This document shows, one piece after another, positions 17,191-25,348 of a stretch of 64,000 nt of DNA. Position numbers and translations under genes: made by a program. The notes beneath the pieces were generated by a model. It saw nothing but the letters and a program-made list of their open reading frames with translations. It was not told where the DNA came from and ran no database searches. Positions within the stretch are counted from its first letter, which is position 1. Every line of letters begins with the position of its first letter. The stretch is from Pedococcus aerophilus (GTDB lineage Bacteria > Actinomycetota > Actinomycetes > Actinomycetales > Dermatophilaceae), in assembly GCF_039532215.1 (NCBI RefSeq), contig NZ_BAAARN010000005.1, positions 220,421 to 284,420 of the forward strand. Reading direction: 5' to 3'.

Positions 17191-17633
17191 CCAACATCGT
17201 GCTGATCCAGGTCGTGCTCATCGGTGTCGTGGTGGCGGTCGTCGCGAGGCTGTTCCGGTTCAACGGGGCCCGCGCCCAGGCCATCCGTCGCCTCGGGCTG
17301 CTGCTGTTCGCCGCGTTCGCGGTCTTCTCGATCCTCGTGCCCGACGTCTGGAACCGCATCGCCCGCTTCGTCGGTGTGGGCCGCGGCACGGACATGGTGC
17401 TCTACGCGCTGGTCGTGGCGTTCCTCAGCTTCACCGTGACGACGTACCTGCGGTTCCGCGACCTCGAGACGCGGTACACCCGCCTCGCGCGCCGGCTCGC
17501 GCTCGACGAGGCGAAGCGCGACTTCCCGGCGACAGGGCAGCCCGCGTCCATGCCCGCGTCAAGGCCCGCCACAGGGCCCGCGTCAGGGCGCGATCTTGGC
17601 GATGTGCTCGATGAGACCGGTGGTCGAGACTGA
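17187..17633 (+). CDS. DUF2304 membrane protein
   Basis: A 148-residue protein with three hydrophobic helices (about residues 3-21, 36-52 and 70-88) ending in a charged amphipathic helix (RFRDLETRYTRLARRLALDEAKR). This matches DUF2304, the usual partner of small GT2 enzymes in polysaccharide loci. It is translationally coupled to the upstream GT2. The C-terminal tail is a four-fold PAS(x) repeat encoded by a degenerate 12-bp tandem repeat, and the last 51 bp overlap the convergent tagD gene. Confidence 0.8.
   Translation: MTNIVLIQVVLIGVVVAVVARLFRFNGARAQAIRRLGLLLFAAFAVFSILVPDVWNRIARFVGVGRGTDMVLYALVVAFLSFTVTTYLRFRDLETRYTRLARRLALDEAKRDFPATGQPASMPASRPATGPASGRDLGDVLDETGGRD
17540..17587. repeat. 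four-unit degenerate 12-bp tandem repeat
   Basis: Units begin at 17540, 17552, 17564 and 17576, each starting GCCCGC. They encode the PAS-rich tail of the DUF2304 protein, and the last unit overlaps the stop codon of tagD on the other strand. Confidence 0.75.
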
Positions 17634-17987
17634 CGGGGTCCGCGGCAGGTAGACCACCTCGCAGACGTCGCTGACCCAGTCGAACTTGCCGGCCCAGTCG
17701 TCGCCCATGACGAGCACCGACGCCCCGTGCTCGACGATGTAGTCGCGCTTCTTCTCCAGCGACTCCTCGACGAAGACCTCGTCGACCATCTTCAGGCTGC
17801 TGATGATCTCGACCCGCTCGTCCTGGTCGAAGACCGGGGCCCGGCCCTTCTTGGCCATGTTGAGCTCGTCGGCGGAGACGCCGACGACGAGGCGGTCACC
17901 GAACTCCGCCGCCCGCTTGAGGACCCGGATGTGGCCGACGTGCAGCACGTCGAAGGTGCCGAAGGTGATGACGGTGCGCTCGGTCAC
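17583..17987 (-). CDS. tagD: glycerol-3-phosphate cytidylyltransferase-type nucleotidyltransferase
   Basis: A 134-residue cytidylyltransferase-superfamily enzyme of the normal TagD length. FGTFDVLHVGHIRVLKRA carries the HxGH nucleotide-binding motif, and PRTPSVSTTGLIEHI matches the C-terminal RTxGISTT-like signature. It should make CDP-glycerol from CTP and sn-glycerol-3-phosphate, the donor for poly(glycerol phosphate) teichoic acid. It lies last in a tagG-tagH-tagD order on the minus strand, 66 bp after tagH, with its own GGAG ribosome site 9 nt before the ATG. A different alcohol phosphate substrate cannot be excluded. Confidence 0.85.
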   Translation of the reverse strand: MTERTVITFGTFDVLHVGHIRVLKRAAEFGDRLVVGVSADELNMAKKGRAPVFDQDERVEIISSLKMVDEVFVEESLEKKRDYIVEHGASVLVMGDDWAGKFDWVSDVCEVVYLPRTPSVSTTGLIEHIAKIAP

Positions 17988-18053
17988 GCGGTGCTCCTCG
18001 CTCGGTGGACCCGCCGGGTGGCCGGCGAGGTGGTGCTGGGTCGTTGCGACACG

Positions 18054-18812
18054 TCAGGCATCGGCGTCGAGGTCGTGGTTGTAGCGCTCGAGGACGTCCT
18101 CCATGGGACCGTCCATCGTGAGCGCGCCCTTGCGCAGGTAGAGACCACGGGTGCTGAAGCGGCGCAGGTCCTTCTCGGAGTGGGAGACGAGGAACAGCGT
18201 CTTGCCGTCCTCGAGCAGCGACTCCATCCGGCCGTAGCACTTCTCGCGGAAGCCGCGGTCGCCCACCGCCAGCACCTCGTCGACAAGGACGATCGGCTCG
18301 TCGAGGGTGGTGACCACGGAGAAGCCGAGCCGCACCTTCATGCCGTTGGAGAAGTGGCGGTAGGGGGTGTCGAGCCCGGCCCGCACCTCCGGACCGGCGA
18401 AGTCGACGATCTCGTCGAACCGCTCCTCGATCTGCGCCTTGGACAGGCCGTGCAGGCCGGCCGTCAGGTGGATGTTGTCGCGGGCCGACAGCTCGCCGAG
18501 GAAGCCGCCGGTGAGCTCGATGAGCGGGGCCACCCCGCCCGTCACCTGCACGTCGCCCTCGTCGGGGAGCAACACCCCGGCGATCATCTTGAGCAGGGTG
18601 CTCTTGCCGCTGCCGTTGCCGCCGACGAGGCCGACGGCCTCACCGGGCCTGATGTCGAAGCTGACGTCGCGCAGCGCCCAGAAGGTCTCGCGGGTCGCCC
18701 CGGTGCGTCCGTGGAAGATCATCTCGCGCAGCTGCATGCGACGGCGGCGGGAGCGGTAGAACTCCACACCCAGCCCGCGGGCGGAGATGATCGGCTCGTG
18801 GTGGTCGACCAT
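18054..18812 (-). CDS. tagH: teichoic-acid/polysaccharide ABC exporter, ATP-binding subunit
   Basis: A 252-residue ATPase of the ABC-2 polymer export type. The Walker A motif is LVGGNGSGKSTLLKMIAGVL. The signature region is HFSNGMKVRLGFSV, which is characteristic of TagH/Wzt proteins where SNGM replaces LSGGQ. Walker B is PIVLVDEVLAVGD, and the switch His is in FLVSHSEKDL. An N-terminal extension (FYRSRRRRMQLREMIF) resembles the polymer-exporter gate helix. The enzyme powers translocation of undecaprenyl-linked polymer. Its ATG overlaps the tagG stop by one base (TGATG). The C-terminal extracellular-binding domain of Bacillus TagH is absent. Confidence 0.88.
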   Translation of the reverse strand: MVDHHEPIISARGLGVEFYRSRRRRMQLREMIFHGRTGATRETFWALRDVSFDIRPGEAVGLVGGNGSGKSTLLKMIAGVLLPDEGDVQVTGGVAPLIELTGGFLGELSARDNIHLTAGLHGLSKAQIEERFDEIVDFAGPEVRAGLDTPYRHFSNGMKVRLGFSVVTTLDEPIVLVDEVLAVGDRGFREKCYGRMESLLEDGKTLFLVSHSEKDLRRFSTRGLYLRKGALTMDGPMEDVLERYNHDLDADA

Positions 18813-19621
18813 CAGATCTCCTTGAGCACGGCGCGCTCGAGCCGCGTGAAGACACGGACACCGATGAGCAGAAGGGCCACGGACACGACGACGGACGCCG
18901 CGATGGCACCCCACAGGATCGGGAACCTGTCATGGGGGAAGAGGCCGGCCCGCATCGCCTCGAGGATGCCGACCAGCGGGTTGATCCAGGTGACCTTGTC
19001 GTAGGGGTGAGGGACGAGGTGCGCTGCGTAGATCACCGGGGTCGCGTAGAACAGCACCCGGCTGACGATGCGCACGACCCGCTGGGTGTCGGTGACCAGG
19101 GCCGTGATCGGCGCGAGGATCAGTCCGATCCCGATGAGGGCGATGCACTGGACGAGCACCGCGAGAGGGAAGAGCACGATCCACCCGTTGAGGTGCAGCT
19201 CGCCCCTGGCGATGTAGACGACGGCGAAGAAGATCAGCACCGGCAGGGACAGCAGGTACTCGATCCCCTTGGAGAACACCACCCGCAGAACCCACAGCTC
19301 GCGCGGCAGGTTCGTCGACCGGACGAGCTTCTGCTCCTGGATCAGCGAGCGCGACGTGTCCGTGAGGCACCCCGAGAACCACTGCCACGACAGCAGACCC
19401 ACGACGAGGAACATGAAGTACGGCTCGTGGCCGAGGTCGTCGCGCTTGAAGATGTAGACGAAGACCAGGAAGTAGATCGACGACATCAGCAGCGGGTCGA
19501 GGATGGTCCACACGTAGCCGAGCACGCTGCGGGAGTAGCGCACTCGCAGGTCGCGCACGATGAGGGTCCACAGGACGCTGCGGCGGGACACGACCGCCTG
19601 GGTCCGCGTGATCAGCTTCAT
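18812..19621 (-). CDS. tagG: teichoic-acid/polysaccharide ABC exporter, permease
   Basis: A 269-residue ABC-2 permease with six hydrophobic segments. The N-terminal amphipathic helix LWTLIVRDLRVRYSRSVLGYVW and the TDTSRSLIQEQKLVRSTNLPRE loop are family hallmarks of TagG/Wzm. With TagH it forms the exporter that moves the finished polymer across the membrane. Start ATG 19621 has AGGA seven nt upstream; an in-frame upstream start at 19669 lacks a ribosome site. It is divergent from the first glycerophosphotransferase gene, sharing a 163-bp control region. Confidence 0.9.
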   Translation of the reverse strand: MKLITRTQAVVSRRSVLWTLIVRDLRVRYSRSVLGYVWTILDPLLMSSIYFLVFVYIFKRDDLGHEPYFMFLVVGLLSWQWFSGCLTDTSRSLIQEQKLVRSTNLPRELWVLRVVFSKGIEYLLSLPVLIFFAVVYIARGELHLNGWIVLFPLAVLVQCIALIGIGLILAPITALVTDTQRVVRIVSRVLFYATPVIYAAHLVPHPYDKVTWINPLVGILEAMRAGLFPHDRFPILWGAIAASVVVSVALLLIGVRVFTRLERAVLKEI

Positions 19622-19784
19622 GGGTCCTTCGCCTGTCAGGGCCAGCATCCACCGGGGGTGGACGGGCATCGTCCGGTGGGCATCATCTCGCGTGCCGCCC
19701 GCCGACGCAGGCTACGCCACCCCGGTATCCTCGGCGCAGCCCGGTGGAGCAGCCGGGGCGCCGCTGAACGACGAACAGGACACC

Positions 19785-21605
19785 ATGACTCGACTGCCCT
19801 CGATCCCACACCGTGACGAGGCCGTCGTCAGCCTCACGTGGGTCGTCAGCTCGGCGGTCATGCTCGTCGCGGCGTTCCAGGAGTGGGGCTGGGTGCTCGC
19901 CGCGGCGCTGGTCGTCAACTACGTCGCCGACGGCGCCTTCTACACCGTGGACCCGCGGGCAGTCGCGTGGTTCAACGCCCGCGAGATGGCCCCGGTCCAC
20001 CGCCACCTGTTCCGCCAGGCCGTGGCCTTCCTCGGCTGGGCGCTGCTGACCACCCCGACGGTCACCCTGGTCGTCGTGGCGATGGCCTCGGTCCTGGTCA
20101 TCCACGGCGCCCACGCCGCATACCGGCTCCTCGGGGCGTGGACCCGCCGGCGACGCCGCGGACGCGTCTGGTGGCGGGGGCTGGACGTCAACGGCGCGGA
20201 GAGCGGACCGACCATCCTCCCCACCACCCTGCCGCGGGTCTGGACCATCGCCGGCGCGCGGTTCGCGCTGCACGTGGACGTGGCCTTCGTCCTGGGGCTC
20301 GTCGCCTCCTGGACCCTCGGGGCTGCCTGGCCGGTATGGGTCGGGCTGGCGCTCGTCGTCGTCGGCGGGGTGTTCGTCGTGGCGCGGGGACTGGCGCGGC
20401 GTCGCCTGGTCGACCGGCTGCCCACGCCGCAGGAGGAGAAGGCCGAGGTCCTCGCCGCTCTCGAGCAGCTCGCCCCCGAGGTCGTCGTGTACTTCAGCGG
20501 CGGACCCGACACGACCTACCAGCTCAACGTCTGGCTCGAGACCATCGACCGCATCGAGCAGCCCACGGTGATCTTCATCCGCGAGAGCCGCCACCTCGAC
20601 GCCCTCCTGCCGACCCGGACCCCGGTCGTGGTGCTGCCGAAGGCCAAGGACGTGGAGGCGTTCCAGCTGCCGTCGATGCGGGTGGCGCTCTACCCCACCA
20701 CCGTCATCAAGAACAACCACATGATCCGCCTGCGCGGACTGCGCCACGTCTTCATCAACCACGGCGACGGCGACAAGTCGGTCACCTACAGCCCGCTGCA
20801 CCGGGTGTTCGACGAGATCTGGGTGGCCGGCGAGGCGGCCCGCGACCGCTACCTCCAGCGCGGCGAGGGCGTGCGTCCCGACCAGCTCGTCACGGTCGGG
20901 CGTCCGCAGCTGGCCCACATCGAGGCCGTCCCCGACAGCGCTCAGCAGGCCTCGCCGCTGACCGTGCTCTACGCCCCGACGTGGGAGGGCAACTTCGAGG
21001 GCGTCAACTACTCGTCCGTGGCACCGATGGGCGAGCTGATCGTCGACGCGCTGCTCGGGGCCGACCGCGAGGTCCGGGTGCTGTTCAAGGCGCACCCGGC
21101 CACCGGCACCCGGCTCAACGCCGCCGCCACCGCCCGCGCCGCCATCGAGCACCGCCTCGCCTCGGGGCCGCACGAGGTCGTCGGAACCGAGCCCGACGCC
21201 CTGTACCGCGCGTTCAACGAGGCCGACGTCCTGGTCGCCGACATCTCCAGCGTCGTCGCGGACTTCCTCGCCTCCCGCAAGCCCTACCTCGTGACCAACC
21301 CCAAGGGCGTGCCGCTGGACGAGTTCCACGCGGAGTTCCCCAGCACCGCGGGCGGCGGGGTCGTCGGCCCCGACGCAGCGGCCGTCCTGGCGGCTCTCGA
21401 GGACGCCGCCGGCCCGGACACGCTGCGCCGGCGCAGGCTCGAGCTCGCCACCTACTTCCTCGGCGAGCCCGTCGAGGACCCCATCGCCCGGTTCACCGAC
21501 GAGGTCACCCGCGCCGTCGGGCGCAGCGAGGCGGCGCTCGCGCGCAGCATCGCCGCCGCCCAGGTGCAGGCGATCGAGTCCGAGGCCGTCGAGGAGAACG
21601 CGTGA
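19785..21605 (+). CDS. membrane-anchored glycerophosphotransferase-family protein (copy 1)
   Basis: A 606-residue protein. Residues 1-~205 carry about five hydrophobic helices. From ~225 comes a CDP-glycerol:poly(glycerophosphate) glycerophosphotransferase (Glyphos_transf) domain: VVVYFSGGPDTTYQLN, FINHGDGDKSVTYSPLHRVFDEIWVAG, VLYAPTWEGNF, VLFKAHPATGTR and ADISSVVADFLAS. These correspond to the family's first catalytic His region, the YAPTWR strand, the RPHP region with the second His, and the TDYSS acceptor site. The canonical WHGTPLK is replaced by NHGDGDK, placing this in a divergent branch. Predicted role: adding polyol-phosphate units to a lipid-linked polymer at the inner membrane. It overlaps the next gene by 4 nt. 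Confidence 0.78.
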   Translation: MTRLPSIPHRDEAVVSLTWVVSSAVMLVAAFQEWGWVLAAALVVNYVADGAFYTVDPRAVAWFNAREMAPVHRHLFRQAVAFLGWALLTTPTVTLVVVAMASVLVIHGAHAAYRLLGAWTRRRRRGRVWWRGLDVNGAESGPTILPTTLPRVWTIAGARFALHVDVAFVLGLVASWTLGAAWPVWVGLALVVVGGVFVVARGLARRRLVDRLPTPQEEKAEVLAALEQLAPEVVVYFSGGPDTTYQLNVWLETIDRIEQPTVIFIRESRHLDALLPTRTPVVVLPKAKDVEAFQLPSMRVALYPTTVIKNNHMIRLRGLRHVFINHGDGDKSVTYSPLHRVFDEIWVAGEAARDRYLQRGEGVRPDQLVTVGRPQLAHIEAVPDSAQQASPLTVLYAPTWEGNFEGVNYSSVAPMGELIVDALLGADREVRVLFKAHPATGTRLNAAATARAAIEHRLASGPHEVVGTEPDALYRAFNEADVLVADISSVVADFLASRKPYLVTNPKGVPLDEFHAEFPSTAGGGVVGPDAAAVLAALEDAAGPDTLRRRRLELATYFLGEPVEDPIARFTDEVTRAVGRSEAALARSIAAAQVQAIESEAVEENA

Positions 21606-23374
21606 AGACCTACCTGCCCGTCATCGGCGTGCTCGGCGCGGGCTTCGCCCTGCTTGCGCTGGCCCTCCCCCTGGCCGGTGACCACCCGGCGCTGTCGGCC
21701 GTCGTCTTCGTCCTCGGCACCCTCGTGGGGCTGCTCGGCGAGGGGATGGTCCGCCAGCAGCCCCGCGTCGGTCGCGCGCTGGAGTCCTTCGGTGCCGGGC
21801 TGACCGTCCGCACCGGCGTGCGCGGCCTGCTGCTCGGGGGTCTCGCCGTCGCCGCGTTCGGCGCGGACCACGGCACGGTCGTCCTCGTCGCGTTCACCCT
21901 CGCCGCCGTCTGGCTCGCCCGCCTGGCCCTGCAGGTGCTCCTGGCCGACGCGCGGGCCCACCGGTTGTCGCCGGTCACCTGGCGCAACTTCGAGGTACCC
22001 GGCGTGGTCCGGCGCGCTCCGATCGCGCCGGTCCTGCTCGGCGAGGGCCAGCGCTGGATCTCGGCCGCGACCCTGTCGCTGGTGGCCGGCGTGGTGGTCC
22101 CGCTGGCAGGCGGGCCGGACGCCGCCGTCCCCGTGGCCGCCGTCGTCGCCGCAGGCATCTGCGCCCTGTTCGTGACCCTGGCCCTCGTGGACGCGCTCCG
22201 CGCCCGACGGGACACGACGCACGAGGAGACGGTCGAGCTGCTGGCCGACGCCCTGCGATCGCTCGCGCCCGAGGCGTTGTTCTACTACAGCCGCCCCGAG
22301 GCGATCGGCTACATCGCCAACGTCTGGATGCCGACGCTCGAGCAGATCGACCGCAAGGTCGTCGTCCTGGTCCGTGAGGCCTGGAACGAACCCCTCGTGG
22401 CCACCGACACGCTCCCGGTCGTCATGGTGAGCCGCGCCGGCGACATCGAGCGCGTGGTGCCGCCCTCGGTGCGGATCGCCCTCTACCCGTCCAACGTCGC
22501 CACCAACAACCACCTCCTGCGGCTGCCGGGGATCGTCGACGTGTTCGTCGGCCACGGTGACAGCGACAAGGGCGGCAGCGCCACCGTCCTCACCCGCATC
22601 TTCGACGAGGCGTGGGTCAGCGGTCCTGCCGCCCGGGACCGCTACCGCGTCGCCGACGTGGGCGTCCGCGACGAGCAGGTCCGCGAAATCGGTCGCCCCC
22701 AGCTCGCCGACATCGAGAGGGTGGCCGCGCCACTGACCGAGGACCACCACGGCGAGGACGCGCAGTCGCAGTGGGACTACACGGTGCTCTACGCCCCCAC
22801 CCGCGAGGGGTTCTTCGCGGAGTGGGAGTACTCCTCGATCCTCAGCCAGGGCCGGGTCGTCCTCGAGACGCTGCTCGCGATGGACGGGGTGCGGGTGCTC
22901 TTCAAGCCGCACCCCGGCACCGGCACGGACGACCCCGCGTTCGGTGACGAGGTCGAGGCGCTCAAGGAGCTCGTCGCCGCGGCAGGGAGCCCGCACGAGG
23001 TGGTCACCGGGTCCGAGGGGCTCTACCACGCGTTCAACCGGGCCGACCTGCTCGTCAGCGACATCTCGAGCGTCATCACCGACTTCCTCGCCTCGGGCAA
23101 GCCGTACGTCGTGACTCAGTTCGGCACGAGCAGCCCCGAGCAGTTCCGCCTGGAGTTCCCCTCCGCCGCCGGCGCCTACATCCTGGTCGGCGACGGCAGC
23201 GAGGTCGCCGCCCACGTCCGGGACGCCCGTGAGGTCGACTCGCTCAGCGAGGACCGGGCCAGGACGACCGCCTACCTGCTCGGGGAGCAGCAGGGCGACC
23301 CGGTGGAGCGGTTCGACCGCGCCTTCGACGAGGCCGTGGCCCGGTGGGGCCGGCGGCCGGCGGCGAGCGCCTGA
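21602..23374 (+). CDS. membrane-anchored glycerophosphotransferase-family protein (copy 2)
   Basis: A 590-residue paralogue of the preceding gene with the same architecture. About six N-terminal hydrophobic helices (residues 1-~200) are followed by a Glyphos_transf domain with LFYYSRPEAIGYIANVW, FVGHGDSDKGGSATVLTRIFDEAWVSG split across that region, VLYAPTREGFFAEWEYSS, VLFKPHPGTGTDDP and VSDISSVITDFLASGKPY. Start GTG 21602 overlaps the upstream TGA (GTGA), so the two proteins are translationally coupled and may act as a pair, for example primase and polymerase, or two polyol donors. The HGDSDK form of the catalytic-His motif is shared with copy 1 and with the protein at 29069. Confidence 0.78.
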   Translation: MKTYLPVIGVLGAGFALLALALPLAGDHPALSAVVFVLGTLVGLLGEGMVRQQPRVGRALESFGAGLTVRTGVRGLLLGGLAVAAFGADHGTVVLVAFTLAAVWLARLALQVLLADARAHRLSPVTWRNFEVPGVVRRAPIAPVLLGEGQRWISAATLSLVAGVVVPLAGGPDAAVPVAAVVAAGICALFVTLALVDALRARRDTTHEETVELLADALRSLAPEALFYYSRPEAIGYIANVWMPTLEQIDRKVVVLVREAWNEPLVATDTLPVVMVSRAGDIERVVPPSVRIALYPSNVATNNHLLRLPGIVDVFVGHGDSDKGGSATVLTRIFDEAWVSGPAARDRYRVADVGVRDEQVREIGRPQLADIERVAAPLTEDHHGEDAQSQWDYTVLYAPTREGFFAEWEYSSILSQGRVVLETLLAMDGVRVLFKPHPGTGTDDPAFGDEVEALKELVAAAGSPHEVVTGSEGLYHAFNRADLLVSDISSVITDFLASGKPYVVTQFGTSSPEQFRLEFPSAAGAYILVGDGSEVAAHVRDAREVDSLSEDRARTTAYLLGEQQGDPVERFDRAFDEAVARWGRRPAASA

Positions 23375-23403
23375 CGTAGGCCGGCGGCGCCTGACGAGCG
23401 CCG

Positions 23404-25311
23404 TCAGCGGCTGACGGACCTGCGCAGCTTCGCGGCCAGCCCCGTCAGGCGCTCCGCCCCGGTCGGAGCGCTGGACGCGGGCCTGCTGGTGACGCCGAAA
23501 GGGGTCACGACGACGACGTCCGACAGCGAGACCGCACCCCACCGTCCGGGTGCCGTCAGCGACAGGGCGTACGTCCCGGGTCGCAGTGGCGCCTGGCCCG
23601 TCGGGGCGCCGGCGACCCAGCGGCCGCCTTCGGTGGACACCGGCCACGAGCTCTTGTGGCCGTCGGCGCGCCGGAGCGTGAGCGTCCCGGTGCCCGCCGC
23701 ACCCTGCTCGACGTGGGCACCGGGCACCAGCTCGACCTGCGTCCGTGACGCGGACCGCACCCCGGTGCGGCCCACGAGCGTGCGCGCGCGCTCCTTGCTG
23801 ATCCCGACGTTGAGGCTCAGGTTGCCATGGGGATCGGTGTCGAACCGCTCGACCAGCCTGCCGTCGGACGCGACGCAGACGTCAGGGACGGACAGTCCCT
23901 CGACGCGCTCTGCCCCGAGGCGCTGCTGACGGGCCCAGCCGAACGCCCCGATGCGGAGGTGGAAGTCCTGCTTGCCTGCTCGCAGCGGTGAGCCCCCGGC
24001 AGCCGAGGCAGGGTCGACCAGCGCGGTCCCCCTCCAGACGACCTCCTGCCCGGAACCGGATGGTTCGAGCTGCACGAGCAGGGGCTCGGGCAGGAACCAC
24101 TCGTCGCGCAGCTCTCGGTGCCGGAGCACCACGTCCCCGTGGACGCTGTCGAGCTGGTCGTCGACCCGGCGCTCCTCGTCGGTGCAGGCGGCGCCGACGA
24201 CGTCGCGAGGCAGGAACAACCGGCCGTCGCGGGACTCGAGGACGAGGGGGTTCCCACGGTGGGTCAGGCGGGCCTCGACGTCGAGCTCGAAACCTGCCTC
24301 GGTCCACCGCATCCCCGTCAGCTGGGCTGCCACCTTGACGGCGTTGTACTCCTTGGCGAGGGCGATGATCGGCTCGCGTCCCCCGGCGCGGACGATGCCG
24401 GCCCGCACCCGCATGGCTGCACCCATACCGGCGTCCACGGAAGCGGGGAAACGCTCGTCGAGCAGCGCGCGGACCTCCGAGAGCAGGGCGTCGAAGTAGT
24501 CCTCGGGGTGCTTGAGCACCTTGCCACCGCCGAGCCGACCGAGCAGCTCCACGCGCAGGAACCGGCGGTAGAAATGGTCCCGACCCTCGCCCGGCTCGGT
24601 GTGCGCGTCGACGACGTCGAGCACCTCGCGCAGGTTCGCGTAGTAGACGGCCGGGTCGAAGCGCTTCGACCCCGCGTTGCCCCCGTCCGGGCGACGCAGG
24701 TACCGGTAGCAGACGTAGTCGCCGACGATCGTGGCGGTGTCCGCGGCGAAGTAGGCCTTCGCCATGTAGAGCTGGTCCTCGAGGCGGCGGGGACCCTCGG
24801 GGTAGCGGATCCCCTTCTCCCGCAGGAAGTCCGCTCGGAACATCTTGTGCGGGGTGAGGCTCTCCATCAACGGGGCGTCGAACACGGTGCACGACGGACG
24901 GTGGGAGCGGTAGACCTCGTGGTTGACTCCCCGGAAGTCGCTGATGACCTTGCCGAGGACGACGTCGGCACCGTTGGCGGCACCCAGCGTGTGCATCCGT
25001 TCGAGGGCTTCGGGCTCCATCGTGTCGTCCTGGTCGACGAACATGACGTAGTCGCCCTTGGCCTGGTCGGCCCCGGTGTTGCGCGGCTTGCCCGGCCACC
25101 CCGAGTTGGGGATCGGGATCACGGTGACCTGCGGGTGCTCGGCCGCCACCGCCTGCAGCTTCGCCAAAGAGTCGTCCGTGGACCCGTCGTCGACGAAGAT
25201 CAGCTCGAGGTCCTCGGCCGCCATCGTCTGGCCGAGCAGGGACTCGATGCAGGGGTCGATGTAGGGGCCGGGGTTGTAGACCGGCACCACCACGCTCACC
25301 TTGACTGGCAC
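23404..25311 (-). CDS. family 2 glycosyltransferase with long C-terminal extension (TarP/TarS-like)
   Basis: A 635-residue enzyme. The N-terminal ~230 residues are a GT-A domain: VSVVVPVYNPGPYIDPCIES, LIFVDDGSTDDS, GKPRNTGADQAKGDYVMFVDQDD (DxD) and RRLEDQLYMAKAYFA with the catalytic ED pair. GWPGKPRNTG is the variant typical of wall-teichoic-acid glycosyltransferases such as TarS/TarP. Residues ~340-635 form beta-rich modules without catalytic motifs; in TarS the equivalent part mediates trimerisation. The likely role is decoration of poly(ribitol/glycerol phosphate) with a sugar. GTG 25311 has AGAGGGG about 8 nt upstream. It lies 37 bp downstream of the CDP-ribitol synthase gene on the same strand, implying an operon. 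Confidence 0.8.
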   Translation of the reverse strand: MPVKVSVVVPVYNPGPYIDPCIESLLGQTMAAEDLELIFVDDGSTDDSLAKLQAVAAEHPQVTVIPIPNSGWPGKPRNTGADQAKGDYVMFVDQDDTMEPEALERMHTLGAANGADVVLGKVISDFRGVNHEVYRSHRPSCTVFDAPLMESLTPHKMFRADFLREKGIRYPEGPRRLEDQLYMAKAYFAADTATIVGDYVCYRYLRRPDGGNAGSKRFDPAVYYANLREVLDVVDAHTEPGEGRDHFYRRFLRVELLGRLGGGKVLKHPEDYFDALLSEVRALLDERFPASVDAGMGAAMRVRAGIVRAGGREPIIALAKEYNAVKVAAQLTGMRWTEAGFELDVEARLTHRGNPLVLESRDGRLFLPRDVVGAACTDEERRVDDQLDSVHGDVVLRHRELRDEWFLPEPLLVQLEPSGSGQEVVWRGTALVDPASAAGGSPLRAGKQDFHLRIGAFGWARQQRLGAERVEGLSVPDVCVASDGRLVERFDTDPHGNLSLNVGISKERARTLVGRTGVRSASRTQVELVPGAHVEQGAAGTGTLTLRRADGHKSSWPVSTEGGRWVAGAPTGQAPLRPGTYALSLTAPGRWGAVSLSDVVVVTPFGVTSRPASSAPTGAERLTGLAAKLRRSVSR

Positions 25312-25348
25312 TGCATACCCCTCTCGCGGCAGCCGCAGCCGCCGACTC

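Noticed and set aside
23366..23406. Terminator between the convergent copy-2 transferase and GT2 genes
   Set aside because: The 29-bp gap shows a repeated GCGCCTGACG word but no convincing stem.
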